Program-made: the position numbers and the translations under genes | In this document: positions 53,201 to 63,799 of the stretch, piece after piece | Position numbering within the stretch: the first letter of the stretch is position 1 | How the letters are laid out: each line of letters starts with the position of its first letter | NCBI RefSeq assembly: GCF_028690125.1 | Contig: NZ_JAQVBV010000002.1 | Coordinates: forward strand, 186,001 to 250,000 | From: Bacteroides sp. | Lineage (GTDB): Bacteria > Bacteroidota > Bacteroidia > Bacteroidales > Bacteroidaceae | Length of the DNA stretch: 64,000 bases | Direction: 5' to 3' | Notes under the pieces: model-generated | The model's database searches: none | The model's input: the letters and a program-made list of their open reading frames with translations, nothing else | What the model was told of the DNA's origin: nothing

Positions 53201-54475
53201 TTATTCTACCCTGCGCTTGAAGAACCAACGTTCATTGAAAGTAAGTCCTATACTCACACGAAATATATTTTCATCTACCATATTTAATTCTTTTCCTTTC
53301 ACACGGACAAATTGTCCACTAATACTCAGAATAGAGCGCGAACGTGGAACAGGCAAACCGAAACCGGCTGTAATTCCAAATTCTTTTGTAGCATTTTTAC
53401 CCTCAATCTTATAATATGGTGTAGAATAAAAGCCTCCCAAACGATATTTCACATGCGCGAGATAGCTACGTCCCAACAAATTTGGAATATATTCTGCACC
53501 AACAGATATTCTCGAACGATCACAATAGGTAAAAGTCTCATCAAAGTTCTGGCGTAAATCTTCATCACTTGTTGCAAGAGAAGAGTTCACCTTCGACCAT
53601 TTCTGCAAACTATAATCTACACCTACTGTCAGACGTCTGTCATAGTTATAAGTAACTCCTGCTCCAAAACTATTAGGAGTTCCCAATGTAGCATTCGGGG
53701 TCTGGCTAGTTATGGTACTAACCTGTCTGGTTACTGTAAAATCATTATTCAAATTCTGCTTCGGAGTATATACAGCTCCAAAAGTCAGTTGGCGTTTTTT
53801 ATCGAGTATCTGCGTATATTGGAGACCGAAATCCAGTTTAATATCCGAAACGGATATTAAGGTAGTTTCCTTATAAGAAAAAGCACTGGATTCATTTGGG
53901 AAGAGCTGAGTCCGACTACGAGTGATATCTCCCCAAAAATAGGAAACATTTGCACCTATCGACAGATTCTTCAGCACTTTCACTCCCAATCCGGCATATA
54001 ACTGATGCAAACCACCGTCCCCGGTAAAGCTTCTGCTATATTGTAACCCATTATCCGTCGTCTTGGTATCCGATACCGAATATCCGACATTGGAATACGG
54101 CAACAAACCGATACTCATTGCCATCCATGGCTGCAAACGGAATTGCATGGCAAGATAATCCAAGCTGGAATTCTTAGCATTGAGCTTTACACCTCCGCCA
54201 CTAACGTTCATATTCTGCATAGTGACACCCCCTTCGAACAGGAATGTCAAAGAGTCAATAGCTGTATACGAAGCAGGATTCAACGCATTGATTTGCAATC
54301 CATCCCTGAGTCCGTAAGCAATCCCCCCCATTGCTTTACTATTTCCAAAATACTGGTCAGACAAATCGCCAAAGCCATATCGTGTATAAGGAGAGTTTGT
54401 ATTATTCTGGGCAATTGCCATTCCGGTAACCATCGTGAGCAATAGCGCACAAAGAGTGTGTTTAAATCCTACCAT
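53201..54475 (-). CDS. outer-membrane beta-barrel protein (OmpP1/FadL-like)
   Basis: This 424-residue protein has a signal peptide ending GMAIAQ. The mature protein alternates polar and hydrophobic residues in barrel strands and ends in [51 protein letters not shown] and [13 protein letters not shown] are typical of Bacteroidetes barrel proteins distantly related to FadL. The substrate is unknown. The first 14 bases overlap the end of coaX. Confidence 0.82.
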   Translation of the reverse strand: MVGFKHTLCALLLTMVTGMAIAQNNTNSPYTRYGFGDLSDQYFGNSKAMGGIAYGLRDGLQINALNPASYTAIDSLTFLFEGGVTMQNMNVSGGGVKLNAKNSSLDYLAMQFRLQPWMAMSIGLLPYSNVGYSVSDTKTTDNGLQYSRSFTGDGGLHQLYAGLGVKVLKNLSIGANVSYFWGDITRSRTQLFPNESSAFSYKETTLISVSDIKLDFGLQYTQILDKKRQLTFGAVYTPKQNLNNDFTVTRQVSTITSQTPNATLGTPNSFGAGVTYNYDRRLTVGVDYSLQKWSKVNSSLATSDEDLRQNFDETFTYCDRSRISVGAEYIPNLLGRSYLAHVKYRLGGFYSTPYYKIEGKNATKEFGITAGFGLPVPRSRSILSISGQFVRVKGKELNMVDENIFRVSIGLTFNERWFFKRRVE

Positions 54476-55193
54476 TATTATAGTTTAAAATTCTATTTAA
54501 TCCTTTCAACACTAAAAATCTATCTGCAAAGATGACACTTTTTACGTTGGTATCAAAAGAAAATTCATCTCCGCCCGTTAAAAAAACCAAAAGTTCAGGA
54601 TATTTATGCTTCATAGCTTCAATATAACCCGAAATCTCATATTCCATTCCTTTCAGCACCCCTGCCCGTATTGCAGTCTCAGTATTTTTTCCCATCGGAA
54701 GTTTACATCCGTTGGAATCTATCAGAGGCAAGCGTCCGGTAAACTGATGAAGTGCCTTGAAACGCATTTGCATACCGGGAGAAATATTACCACCATGATA
54801 TTGCCCTTTCGAGTCAATAAATTCGTAAGTGATACAAGTTCCAGCATCAATCACGAGTACATCCTTATCAGGAAACCGCTCATTTGCACCAACCACGGCT
54901 GCCATTCGATCGTAGCCCAATGTCTCGGGAGTTTCGTATAAATTGACTACCGGCAAAGAAGTTTCATGATTCAGCCACAGCAAAGGAAACGGCAATGCTG
55001 CCAAATCTGCCAATACCCGTTCATTCAATTCAATGACAGTAGCAACAATTCCTCGTTTAATTGGATATTTGGCACAAAGTTCTGCCATACAACCCAATGA
55101 ATGATTGGATTCAGTCAGCACCTCGATCATGTCATCACCTTCAAAAAGTGCCACTTTAGCCATTGTATTTCCTATGTCAATAATTAAATTCAA
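54462..55193 (-). CDS. coaX: type III pantothenate kinase
   Basis: The start is placed at TTG 55193, giving 243 residues beginning with [10 protein letters not shown], where family members begin. The longer frame opening at 55232 would start upstream of the transcript, because a -7 element covers 55219-55226. Motifs are [45 protein letters not shown] and [15 protein letters not shown]. It phosphorylates pantothenate in the first step of coenzyme A synthesis. It leads the operon of barrel, TPR, lptC and CNNM/CBS genes. Confidence 0.93.
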   Translation of the reverse strand: MNLIIDIGNTMAKVALFEGDDMIEVLTESNHSLGCMAELCAKYPIKRGIVATVIELNERVLADLAALPFPLLWLNHETSLPVVNLYETPETLGYDRMAAVVGANERFPDKDVLVIDAGTCITYEFIDSKGQYHGGNISPGMQMRFKALHQFTGRLPLIDSNGCKLPMGKNTETAIRAGVLKGMEYEISGYIEAMKHKYPELLVFLTGGDEFSFDTNVKSVIFADRFLVLKGLNRILNYNNGRI

Positions 55194-55218
55194 TGCTTTT
55201 GCTCTTTTTATGAGGGCG

Positions 55219-55226
55219 CAAAGGTA
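55219..55226 (-). promoter_or_regulatory. -7 promoter element for the coaX operon
   Basis: The minus strand reads TACCTTTG, a perfect match. Its position rules out start codons at or above 55219 for coaX. Confidence 0.6.
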
Positions 55227-55583
55227 AAGCAAAAAAAGATAACTGAAAGCATATCAGGTGAATTATCTTTTCTATATGTACATTTTAAAAAATTAAGAAG
55301 AAGAAGCATTCACTTAAATCAAATTATTTATTTCAAAATACATGATTTAGACTATATTATTCATTGATATATTTCACTATGTGTTCAGTAGTTTTGTAAG
55401 CAAAAAAAACAAAAGAAAAAGTTGTTTTCAACCGAAACAAAAACCATATTTCACCAAAATGAAAATTGTGTTTTATCCCACCGGAGACCCCATGTACAAG
55501 AAATAAACATTCTATCTGTCCGAAATTGAGACTTTGTTTACACAAAATGAAACCTCTATTTTTCCGAATCCAACTATTCTTTG
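55227..55583. other. divergent intergenic region, no gene seen
   Basis: These 357 bases lie between the coaX and DUF4105 promoters. Short frames here (55357-55545 minus) look random in composition and have no promoter. AT-rich, with no clear hairpin. Confidence 0.5.
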
Positions 55584-55591
55584 TATCTTCG
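55584..55591 (+). promoter_or_regulatory. possible -7 element for DUF4105 gene
   Basis: TATCTTCG differs from the -7 consensus by one base and lies 27 bases before the ATG at 55618. Confidence 0.4.
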
Positions 55592-55617
55592 TCGCCAAAA
55601 TAAAACAGGTATTCTTC

Positions 55618-56793
55618 ATGAAAAGGATCATTTTATATACATTACTTTCTCTCAATCTGCTGTTATTGCCCAATGAACAAGCATCAGCAAGCAATGATTC
55701 CATCCGGCTCAGCTTATTGACTTGTGCTCCCGGAGAAGAGATTTATTCTTTGTTTGGACACACAGCTATCCGTTACGAGAATCTGATACAAGGCATCGAT
55801 GTGGTATTCAACTACGGTATGTTCAGCTATCACTCTCCCAACTTCATTTTTCGTTTTTCCCTCGGTGAGACTGATTATTCGCTGGGAGTCGCCGACTTTA
55901 CACACTTTGCAGCAGAATATAATTTTTATGGTCGTAGCGTATGGCAACAAACACTAAACCTGACCGATGAGGAAAAAGTACACCTCATCAATCTCCTGCA
56001 AGAGAATTACCGCCCGGAAAACCGGATTTATCGTTATAACTTTTTCTATGATAATTGTGCCACCCGTCCGCGAGACAAAATCGAAGAAAGCATCACCGGC
56101 AGAGTTATCTATCCGGAAGGCAGTTCCCATTCTTTCCGCGACATCGTCCACGAATACTGTAAAAATCATCCTTGGTCACGTTTCGGCATTGACCTCTGTA
56201 TCGGGAGTGAAGCCGACCGTCCGATTACCCAGAGGCAGATGATGTTCTCTCCATTTTATCTGATGAATTTCTTCGCCAATGCAAAAATAAATCATGATGG
56301 ACAACAACGACCTCTCATTTCATCTACAAAAATAATTGTGGATGCCACGCCTGATACGGAGGAAAGCAATTGGATACCCACTCCCTTTCAATCCACATTG
56401 CTTCTGTTTATACTGACTGCCGCTATCACCATCTACGGCATCCGTAAGCAAAAAGGTTTTTGGGTATTCGATCTTATACTGTTTGGTGTTGCAGGTATGG
56501 TAGGATGCGTGCTTGCCTTCCTCGCATTGTTTTCAGAGCACCCAACAGTCAGCTCCAACTATCTGCTGTTCGTTTTTCATCCGGGACAGTTATTTTTCCT
56601 TCCATACATCATTTATTGTATCCGAAAAGGAAAGAAATGCTGGTATATGAGCCTCAACACGCTCGTTTTAACATTATTTATAGTGCTTTTCCCGTTCATT
56701 CCGCAGAGAATTAACTTAGCTGTCGTACCTTTGGCGCTCAGTTTGCTAATACGTTCTGCGAGCAACCTGATTTTGACTTATAAAAAGAAATAA
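55618..56793 (+). CDS. DUF4105-family membrane protein
   Basis: From the ATG at 55618 the protein is 391 residues, with a signal sequence (IILYTLLSLNLLLLP). The exported domain carries the DUF4105 motifs LLTCAPGEEIYSLFGHTAIR, FNYGMFSYHSPNFIFRFSLG and NFFYDNCATRPRDKIE, with a conserved Cys/His/Asn pattern suggestive of a papain-like or amidase fold. Several membrane helices follow from about residue 260 on. Function is unknown. Its stop and the next ATG share one base (TAATG), so the pair is coupled. Confidence 0.85.
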   Translation: MKRIILYTLLSLNLLLLPNEQASASNDSIRLSLLTCAPGEEIYSLFGHTAIRYENLIQGIDVVFNYGMFSYHSPNFIFRFSLGETDYSLGVADFTHFAAEYNFYGRSVWQQTLNLTDEEKVHLINLLQENYRPENRIYRYNFFYDNCATRPRDKIEESITGRVIYPEGSSHSFRDIVHEYCKNHPWSRFGIDLCIGSEADRPITQRQMMFSPFYLMNFFANAKINHDGQQRPLISSTKIIVDATPDTEESNWIPTPFQSTLLLFILTAAITIYGIRKQKGFWVFDLILFGVAGMVGCVLAFLALFSEHPTVSSNYLLFVFHPGQLFFLPYIIYCIRKGKKCWYMSLNTLVLTLFIVLFPFIPQRINLAVVPLALSLLIRSASNLILTYKKK

Positions 56794-58367
56794 TGAAAGG
56801 ATTACTAACTTCTCTTATCACCGTACTCACATTCACAGGGCTGCAAGCTCAGTCTCTCCCCGCTTCTCCTAAATTAGTGGTGGGGCTGACTATCGACCAG
56901 TTACGTACGGACTATCTGGAAGCCTTTTCCTCACTTTATGGAGACCGGGGATTCAAGAGGATATGGAAAGAGGGAAGAGTCTTCTGCAATGCCCAATATA
57001 CTTTCAATAACGTAGACCGTGCATCTGCCATCGCAGCCATATATACTGGTACAACGCCCTCTCTAAACGGAATTATTTCAAATCAGTGGATGGACGTTTC
57101 TACCTTGCGTATGGTCAATAGTACAGACGATAGTGCTTATATGGGATACTACGGAGACATGACAACTGCTCCGACAAAGTTACTTACTTCCACCATTTCT
57201 GACGAACTAAAAATAGCTACGCAGGGCAAAGGACAAGTTTATGGTATCGCTCCTACCTGTGATGCAGCCATCTTCTCTGCCGGGCATGCTGCTAATGGAG
57301 CTTTCTGGCTCAATCCAAATACCGGAAAATGGAGCGGAACAACTTATTACGGTGAATTCCCGTGGTGGGCAAGCCAATATAATGATCGTCAGGCCATTGA
57401 TTTCCGTATTTCCGGAATTACCTGGGAACCTGTTTATCCTAAAATGATGTACACATTCCTGCCAGATTGGCGGGATGGAGTATTCAAATATAAATTTGAC
57501 GACGACCGCCAAAATAAATTTAGAAGATTTATCACAAGCCCTTTTGTTAATGATGAAGTAAACGCACTGGCAGAAGAGGTTATGACTAAAGGGTTGCTCG
57601 GTACGGATGACATTACCGACTTACTGTCACTGACATATTATGCGGGAAACTATTCGCATAAGTCCGTACAGGAATGCGCCATGGAAATTCAAGATACTTA
57701 CGTCCGCCTCGACCGTAGTATCGCGAGCTTGTTGGATATTCTCGACAAAAAAGTAGGTTTACAAAATGTACTGATTTTTATCACTTCTACCGGTTATACG
57801 GACAGTGAATCGACGGACTCAGGATTGTATAAGATTCCTACCGGAGAATTCCACCTAAACCGTTGTGCCGCCCTGCTGAATATGTTCCTCATGGCTACTT
57901 ATGGTGAAGGAAAGTATGTAGAAGCCTACTATGACCAACAAATTTACCTGAATCACAAACTACTAGAACAAAAGCAACTGAACCTGATAGAGGTACAGGA
58001 AAAATCTGCAGAATTCCTGATGCAGTTCAGCGGTGTCAATGAAGCTTATTCTGCTCACAGACTTTTATTGGGAGCATGGACTCCGGAAATCTATAAAATA
58101 CGTAATGGCTTTCACCGCCAACGTTCGGGTGACCTGACAATCGATGTCCTTCCTGGATGGACTATTGTCAATGAAGACACCAATTCAAGTAAAGTCGTAC
58201 GCCATTCGTACATTCCTTCTCCGCTGATTTTCATCGGTCATTCGGTGAAGCCGGCTATTATTCAGACACCTGTAACCATTGACCATATTGCGCCTACTAT
58301 GGCTCAATTCATGCGTATACGGGCACCGAATGCCTGTACAACAGCTCCTATTACCGACCTCCGGTAA
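56793..58367 (+). CDS. alkaline-phosphatase-fold protein with lost metal ligands
   Basis: This 524-residue exported protein (signal ending LQAQ) follows the PafA-type alkaline phosphatase layout: VVGLTIDQLRTDYL (Asp35), YTGTTPSLNGIISN (84-97), TYVRLDRSIASLLDILD (302-318). The expected zinc-ligand motifs are changed. TxDHG is TSTGY at 331-335, and TDYVGH is TYYAGN at 281-286. The nucleophile region near 74-80 reads VDRASAI instead of a Thr-containing GH motif. It is therefore probably not an active phosphatase. It is coupled to the DUF4105 gene and precedes secA. Confidence 0.82.
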   Translation: MKGLLTSLITVLTFTGLQAQSLPASPKLVVGLTIDQLRTDYLEAFSSLYGDRGFKRIWKEGRVFCNAQYTFNNVDRASAIAAIYTGTTPSLNGIISNQWMDVSTLRMVNSTDDSAYMGYYGDMTTAPTKLLTSTISDELKIATQGKGQVYGIAPTCDAAIFSAGHAANGAFWLNPNTGKWSGTTYYGEFPWWASQYNDRQAIDFRISGITWEPVYPKMMYTFLPDWRDGVFKYKFDDDRQNKFRRFITSPFVNDEVNALAEEVMTKGLLGTDDITDLLSLTYYAGNYSHKSVQECAMEIQDTYVRLDRSIASLLDILDKKVGLQNVLIFITSTGYTDSESTDSGLYKIPTGEFHLNRCAALLNMFLMATYGEGKYVEAYYDQQIYLNHKLLEQKQLNLIEVQEKSAEFLMQFSGVNEAYSAHRLLLGAWTPEIYKIRNGFHRQRSGDLTIDVLPGWTIVNEDTNSSKVVRHSYIPSPLIFIGHSVKPAIIQTPVTIDHIAPTMAQFMRIRAPNACTTAPITDLR

Positions 58368-58421
58368 AAAGACTCCCCACAAAAACAAGGCGTAAAGTAT
58401 AAATAAATCAGCATTTTAATG

Positions 58422-58429
58422 TAACTTTG
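58422..58429 (+). promoter_or_regulatory. -7 promoter element for secA
   Basis: TAACTTTG matches TAnnTTTG, 42 bases before the secA ATG. Confidence 0.55.
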
Positions 58430-58470
58430 CGCAGATTAATTCAGTACGATAAATAATAAACATAATACAA

Positions 58471-61400
58471 ATGGGATTTAATGAAATTTTAAGCTCGATT
58501 TTTGGAAATAAATCCACTCGAGACATGAAAGAGATCAAACCCTGGGTAGAGAAGATTAAAGCTGCTTACCCCGAGGTTGAAGCACTCGACAATGATGCCC
58601 TCCGTGCCAAAACTGCGGAGCTGAAGCAATATATCTATGAATCGGCAAGCGCTGAACGTGCGAAAGTGGAAGAACTGAAAGCCAGCATCGAAAGTGTAGA
58701 ACTGGAAGACCGTGAAGAGGTTTTTGCCCAAATCGACAAAATAGAAAAAGAAATTTTGGATAAATATGAAAAGGCACTGGATGAAGTATTGCCCGTGGCT
58801 TTCTCTATCGTAAAGGCGACTGCCAAACGTTTTGCGGAAAATCCGGAAATCGTGGTTACTGCTACTGATTTCGACCGCGAGCTGTCTGCGTCAAAAGATT
58901 TTGTACGCATCGAAGGTGACAAGGCCATTTATCAGAATCATTGGGTAGCCGGTGGTAACGATACAATATGGAATATGGTTCATTATGATGTACAGTTATT
59001 CGGTGGTGTCGTTCTGCATAAAGGTAAAATTGCGGAAATGGCAACAGGTGAAGGTAAGACTCTTGTAGCTACCCTCCCCGTATTCCTGAATGCATTGACC
59101 GGAAATGGTGTGCATCTGGTAACCGTGAACGACTATCTGGCAAAACGTGACTCCGAATGGATGGGACCACTTTATATGTTCCACGGACTGAGTGTAGATT
59201 GTATCGACCGTCACCAGCCAAACTCTGACGCACGTCGTCAAGCTTATTTGGCAGATATTACCTTTGGTACAAACAATGAATTCGGTTTCGACTACTTGCG
59301 TGACAATATGGCAATCAGCCCCAAAGACCTTGTACAACGCCAGCACAACTATGCAATTGTCGATGAGGTGGACTCCGTATTGATTGACGATGCACGTACG
59401 CCGTTGATCATTTCCGGTCCGGTACCAAAAGGGGACGACCAATTATTCGAACAACTCCGTCCGCTGGTAGAACGACTTGTGGAAGCACAAAAGGTATTGG
59501 CAACCAAATATCTGTCCGAAGCAAAAAGATTGATTGCTTCAGATGACAAGAAAGAGGTAGAAGAAGGATTCCTTGCATTATACCGTAGCCATAAATGCTT
59601 GCCGAAAAACAAAGCATTGATCAAGTATCTCAGTGAACAGGGAATCAAAGCTGGAATGTTGAAAACGGAAGAAATCTACATGGAGCAAAACAACAAGCGT
59701 ATGCACGAGGTTACTGACCCGTTGTATTTCGTTATTGATGAGAAGCTGAACAGTGTGGATCTGACCGATAAGGGGGTGGATTTAATCACCGGTAATTCAG
59801 AAGACCCAACTTTGTTCGTTCTTCCGGACATCGCTGCACAACTTTCAGAACTTGAAAACATACCTGATCTGACAGAAGAGCATAAGTTACAAAGGAAAGA
59901 TGAGTTACTGACTAATTACGCTATCAAATCAGAACGCGTACATACGATCAATCAGTTACTGAAAGCATATACCATGTTCGAGAAAGACGACGAATACGTA
60001 GTAATCGACGGACAGGTGAAGATTGTGGACGAGCAGACCGGACGTATCATGGAAGGTCGCCGTTACTCTGACGGATTGCATCAGGCTATCGAAGCAAAGG
60101 AACGTGTGAAAGTGGAAGCTGCCACACAGACATTTGCTACGATCACATTGCAAAACTACTTCCGTATGTACAACAAATTATCCGGTATGACGGGTACTGC
60201 CGAAACGGAAGCTGGTGAACTTTGGGATATCTATAAATTGGATGTAGTCGTGATTCCGACGAACCGCCCGATTTCCCGTAAAGATATGAACGACCGCGTT
60301 TACAAAACTAAACGTGAGAAATATAAAGCCGTTATCGAAGAGATCGAACAACTCGTTCAAGCAGGACGTCCGGTATTGGTGGGTACTACCTCCGTAGAAA
60401 TCTCCGAAATGCTGAGCAAAATGCTTACGATGCGCAAGATCGAGCACAATGTATTGAATGCCAAACTGCACCAAAGAGAGGCTGACATCGTTGCTACAGC
60501 CGGTATGAAGGGAACAGTAACTATCGCAACCAATATGGCGGGTCGTGGTACCGACATCAAGCTAAGCCCCGAAGTAAAGGCAGCAGGTGGTCTTGCCATC
60601 ATCGGTACAGAACGTCATGAGTCTCGTCGTGTAGACCGCCAGTTACGTGGTCGCGCAGGGCGTCAGGGAGACCCAGGTTCTTCCATATTTTTTGTATCAT
60701 TGGAAGACGATTTAATGCGTTTGTTCTCTTCCGACCGTATTGCCAGTGTAATGGACAAGCTCGGTTTCCAGGAAGGTGAAATGATTGAGCACAAGATGAT
60801 CTCCAATTCTATCGAACGCGCACAAAAGAAAGTAGAAGAAAACAACTTTGGTATCCGTAAACGTTTGCTCGAATATGATGACGTAATGAATAAGCAACGT
60901 ACGGTTGTTTATACGAAACGCCGCCATGCCTTGATGGGTGAACGTATTGGTATGGATATTGTGAACATGGTTTGGGATCGCTGCGCAAACGCAATCGAGA
61001 ACAATGACTACGAAGGTTGCAAAATGGAAATGCTTCAGACATTAGCAATGGAATGTCCATTCACGGAAGAGGAGTTCCGCAATGAGAAGAAAGAGGCAAT
61101 GGCTGAAAAGGCTTTCTCAATAGCAATGGAAAACTTCAAACGAAAGACAGACCGTCTAGCTCAGATCGCTAATCCAGTTATCAAACAGGTATATGAGAAC
61201 CAGGGACATATGTATGAAAATATCCTGATTCCTATTACGGACGGTAAACGTATGTATAATATCTCTTGCAATCTGAAGACTGCTTACGAATCTGAATCGA
61301 AGGAAGTGGTTAAATCGTTCGAAAAGTCAATCTTATTACACGTTATCGATGAATCATGGAAAGAGAACCTTCGCGAGTTGGATGAACTGAAACATTCTGT

Positions 61401-61794
61401 ACAGAATGCAAGTTACGAACAGAAAGACCCGTTGTTGATTTACAAATTAGAATCTGTTACCTTGTTTGACGCAATGGTGAACAAAATCAATAATCAGACT
61501 ATATCTATCTTGATGCGCGGACAAATCCCTGTACAAGAAGCTCCGACAGATGATCAGGCTGCACGCCGCGTAGAAGTTCGCCAAGCTGCTCCCGAACAAC
61601 GTCAGGATATGAGCAAATACCGCGAACAAAAACAAGATCTGAGTGATCCGAATCAACAGGCTGCCGCGAGCCAGGATACCCGCGAGCAACAAAAACGCGA
61701 ACCGATACGTGCCGAAAAGACTGTTGGACGTAATGATCCTTGCCCATGTGGCAGTGGCAAGAAGTACAAAAACTGTCACGGTAATAACGCTTAG
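58471..61794 (+). CDS. secA: preprotein translocase ATPase SecA
   Basis: This 1107-residue protein is longer than the 901-residue E. coli form, as usual in Bacteroidetes, because of insertions in the N-terminal and middle parts. Walker [10 protein letters not shown] is near residue 190, the DEAD-type [13 protein letters not shown] near 297, followed by [15 protein letters not shown] and helicase motifs [15 protein letters not shown] and [14 protein letters not shown]. The C-terminus has a Gln/Arg-rich linker and the SEC-C zinc motif [14 protein letters not shown]. It drives proteins through SecYEG; secG is also in this window. Confidence 0.98.
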   Translation: MGFNEILSSIFGNKSTRDMKEIKPWVEKIKAAYPEVEALDNDALRAKTAELKQYIYESASAERAKVEELKASIESVELEDREEVFAQIDKIEKEILDKYEKALDEVLPVAFSIVKATAKRFAENPEIVVTATDFDRELSASKDFVRIEGDKAIYQNHWVAGGNDTIWNMVHYDVQLFGGVVLHKGKIAEMATGEGKTLVATLPVFLNALTGNGVHLVTVNDYLAKRDSEWMGPLYMFHGLSVDCIDRHQPNSDARRQAYLADITFGTNNEFGFDYLRDNMAISPKDLVQRQHNYAIVDEVDSVLIDDARTPLIISGPVPKGDDQLFEQLRPLVERLVEAQKVLATKYLSEAKRLIASDDKKEVEEGFLALYRSHKCLPKNKALIKYLSEQGIKAGMLKTEEIYMEQNNKRMHEVTDPLYFVIDEKLNSVDLTDKGVDLITGNSEDPTLFVLPDIAAQLSELENIPDLTEEHKLQRKDELLTNYAIKSERVHTINQLLKAYTMFEKDDEYVVIDGQVKIVDEQTGRIMEGRRYSDGLHQAIEAKERVKVEAATQTFATITLQNYFRMYNKLSGMTGTAETEAGELWDIYKLDVVVIPTNRPISRKDMNDRVYKTKREKYKAVIEEIEQLVQAGRPVLVGTTSVEISEMLSKMLTMRKIEHNVLNAKLHQREADIVATAGMKGTVTIATNMAGRGTDIKLSPEVKAAGGLAIIGTERHESRRVDRQLRGRAGRQGDPGSSIFFVSLEDDLMRLFSSDRIASVMDKLGFQEGEMIEHKMISNSIERAQKKVEENNFGIRKRLLEYDDVMNKQRTVVYTKRRHALMGERIGMDIVNMVWDRCANAIENNDYEGCKMEMLQTLAMECPFTEEEFRNEKKEAMAEKAFSIAMENFKRKTDRLAQIANPVIKQVYENQGHMYENILIPITDGKRMYNISCNLKTAYESESKEVVKSFEKSILLHVIDESWKENLRELDELKHSVQNASYEQKDPLLIYKLESVTLFDAMVNKINNQTISILMRGQIPVQEAPTDDQAARRVEVRQAAPEQRQDMSKYREQKQDLSDPNQQAAASQDTREQQKREPIRAEKTVGRNDPCPCGSGKKYKNCHGNNA

Positions 61795-61881
61795 TGAAGG
61801 ACGTATGGATAATGGAAAACGGATCGTAATCTAAGATTTATTTGAAGATTGCGTTATACCCCTTATTCATCACTGAAAAAT

Positions 61882-61927
61882 AAAAGAAAGTCTCAAACGG
61901 TTAAAAACTGTTTGAGACTTTCTTTTA
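61882..61927. terminator. strong hairpin terminator after secA
   Basis: GAAAGTCTCAAACGG pairs with CTGTTTGAGACTTTC around a short A-rich loop, followed by TTTT. The complementary A-run on the left would let it act in both directions. Confidence 0.85.
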
Positions 61928-61941
61928 TCCATTGAAAATTG

Positions 61942-61949
61942 TATCTTTG
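61942..61949 (+). promoter_or_regulatory. -7 promoter element for DUF6340 gene
   Basis: TATCTTTG is a perfect match, about 30 bases before the ATG at 61980. Confidence 0.6.
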
Positions 61950-61979
61950 TTTAAACTTAACTACTAAATAATCGGCACT

Positions 61980-63092
61980 ATGGCAAAATTTAATTCATTG
62001 GCATTTGCCTGTATGTTCCTGTTCTTCTTTGGCAGTTGCCAAAGTTTGGAACAAATTCCTATTGACTATATACAGCCTGCAGAAATAACTTTTCCTCCTG
62101 AACTACGCAAAGTAGGTATAGTGAATAACTGCAGTATTCCAGCGGATAGTACATTGATTCTAGCAACTTCAGATCAAAGAAGTTTACTTAATCTTATTAA
62201 CATGAGAGGCGCCATAGCTTATGCTAACGGTGATCCCCGTATTGTAACGGAATCACTCGCCGAAGAAATTGCGAACCAAAACTACTTTGAAACAGTTGTT
62301 ATCTGTGATTCTGCTTTACGAGCCAATGATAAAATTGCTCGTGAAAGTACATTAAGTCAGGAGGAAGTTCGCACATTAACATCAAATTTAGGAGTAGATT
62401 TAATCATTTCATTGGAAGGTATCCGGTTTATAACAGGAAGATCAATCTATTATCCAGATGATTATGACACTTATCAAGTGACGATAGATCTAAAAGCTTT
62501 TCCTACTATAAAAACCTACCTCCCTACACTAAAAAAGCCAATGAACTCACTAACGACTACCGATAGTATTTATTGGGAAGAAGTTGGTACGAAAGAAGAA
62601 ATAAACGAACGAATGATTTCGGAGAAACAACTACTAAAAGAAGCTGCTGAGTTTGCAGGAAGAATCCCTGTTAAATATTTAATTCCATTTTGGAAGAAAG
62701 ACGCCCGTTTTATATATGCAAATGGCTCCATACAGATGCGTGATGCTGCTGTTTATGCATACGAAGGCTCATGGGATGAAGCATATAAGCTCTGGCAAGA
62801 AGTCTTCAATGATACAAAAAGAAAGAAGAAAAAAATGAAAGCAGCTGTGAACATCGCTGTCTATTATGAAATGAAAGATAGTATTGCTAAAGCAGTAGAA
62901 TGGGCCACCACTGCACAAAAGATTGCCAAAAAAATTGATAAGGTAGATGAAATTAAAGATACAACAAATATCAATTTCTGGAAAATTCCAAATTACTATC
63001 AAACAACACTTTATGTCACCGAATTAAATAAAAGATATGCCTCATTGCCTAAGATAAAAATGCAAATGAGCCGATTTAATGATGATTTTTAA
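61980..63092 (+). CDS. DUF6340-family lipoprotein with TPR-like C-terminus
   Basis: This 370-residue protein has a lipoprotein signal (ACMFLFFFGSCQSLEQ). The N-terminal domain (ELRKVGIVNNCSIP, LGVDLIISLEGI) matches the Bacteroidetes DUF6340 family. The C-terminal third is a helical repeat (AYEGSWDEAYKLWQEVFND, AVNIAVYYEMKDSIAKAVEWATTAQKIAKK). Its role is unknown, probably as an envelope scaffold. Transcription is independent of secA because a terminator lies between them. Confidence 0.83.
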   Translation: MAKFNSLAFACMFLFFFGSCQSLEQIPIDYIQPAEITFPPELRKVGIVNNCSIPADSTLILATSDQRSLLNLINMRGAIAYANGDPRIVTESLAEEIANQNYFETVVICDSALRANDKIARESTLSQEEVRTLTSNLGVDLIISLEGIRFITGRSIYYPDDYDTYQVTIDLKAFPTIKTYLPTLKKPMNSLTTTDSIYWEEVGTKEEINERMISEKQLLKEAAEFAGRIPVKYLIPFWKKDARFIYANGSIQMRDAAVYAYEGSWDEAYKLWQEVFNDTKRKKKKMKAAVNIAVYYEMKDSIAKAVEWATTAQKIAKKIDKVDEIKDTTNINFWKIPNYYQTTLYVTELNKRYASLPKIKMQMSRFNDDF

Positions 63093-63123
63093 GGAAATCA
63101 TGCAGCAATTATTTTTTTTTTCA

Positions 63124-63131
63124 TACCTTTG
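63124..63131 (+). promoter_or_regulatory. -7 promoter element for acidic hypothetical gene
   Basis: TACCTTTG is a perfect match, 23 bases before the ATG at 63155. Confidence 0.55.
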
Positions 63132-63154
63132 AACTGACAAAAAGAAGGAACCCC

Positions 63155-63601
63155 ATGAAATTGAGCCAACAATCACTATCTATCATCGAATCGGCTATCC
63201 AAAAGGCAGTCGCCAAATATGTATGTGCCTGTGAACAAACAGTCGTAACAGATATCCATCTGCAACCCGACCAGACATCCGGAAAACTCTATATTTATAA
63301 CGACGATGATGAGGAACTGGCTGACGTAATGATCGAAGAATGGACTATCTATGAAGGAGATGACTTCATGGAAAATGTAGAACCGTGCTTGCGCAGACTT
63401 CTTTGCAGAATGAAGGATGCTTATAATTTTGAAAAGGTATCAATTTTAAAGCCTTATTCATTTGTATTAGTAGATGAAGAAAAAGAAACCATAGCCGAAC
63501 TGCTGCTAGTTGATGATGATACCATATTGATAAATGATGAACTTCTAAAAGGGCTGGACAAAGAATTAGACGATTTCCTGAAAGAGTTATTGGAAAAATA
63601 G
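63155..63601 (+). CDS. acidic cytoplasmic hypothetical protein
   Basis: This 148-residue protein has no signal or membrane segment. It is markedly acidic (NDDDEELADVMIEEWTIYEG, DEEKETIAELLLVDDDTILI) with a helical end (LLKGLDKELDDFLKELLEK). The N-terminus (MKLSQQSLSIIESAIQKAVA) suggests a helix. It is conserved-looking in codon use and has a good promoter, but no function is recognised. Confidence 0.75.
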   Translation: MKLSQQSLSIIESAIQKAVAKYVCACEQTVVTDIHLQPDQTSGKLYIYNDDDEELADVMIEEWTIYEGDDFMENVEPCLRRLLCRMKDAYNFEKVSILKPYSFVLVDEEKETIAELLLVDDDTILINDELLKGLDKELDDFLKELLEK

Positions 63602-63647
63602 TTTAGGAGACTCTTTCATAAGTCAATCAAACTTTTAATATGTAATT

Positions 63648-63735
63648 TTTAGATGCGGAGGATACAGATAACGCGGATTTAATAAATTCATCATGCTTAA
63701 AAAGTAAAAAAATCCGCGTCATTTGTGTTATTAGT
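63648..63735. repeat. dispersed inverted repeat, related to the one at 12434-12580
   Basis: The stretch 63648-63682 closely matches the minus strand of 12502-12533 (shared core AACGCGGATTTAA). Its inner arms ACGCGGATTT (63671-63680) and AAATCCGCGT (63710-63719) are exactly complementary. It lies in the gap between the acidic protein gene and the kinase and contains no open frame. Confidence 0.65.
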
Positions 63736-63799
63736 ATATAAGATATTGATTTATAGGATTTTGACATAGCATCCTGAGAAATTTCCTACTTCTCACAGA

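Noticed and set aside
55357..55545. 62-codon minus-strand frame in the coaX/DUF4105 gap
   Set aside because: No promoter or ribosome-binding context, and the sequence shows no recognisable protein features.
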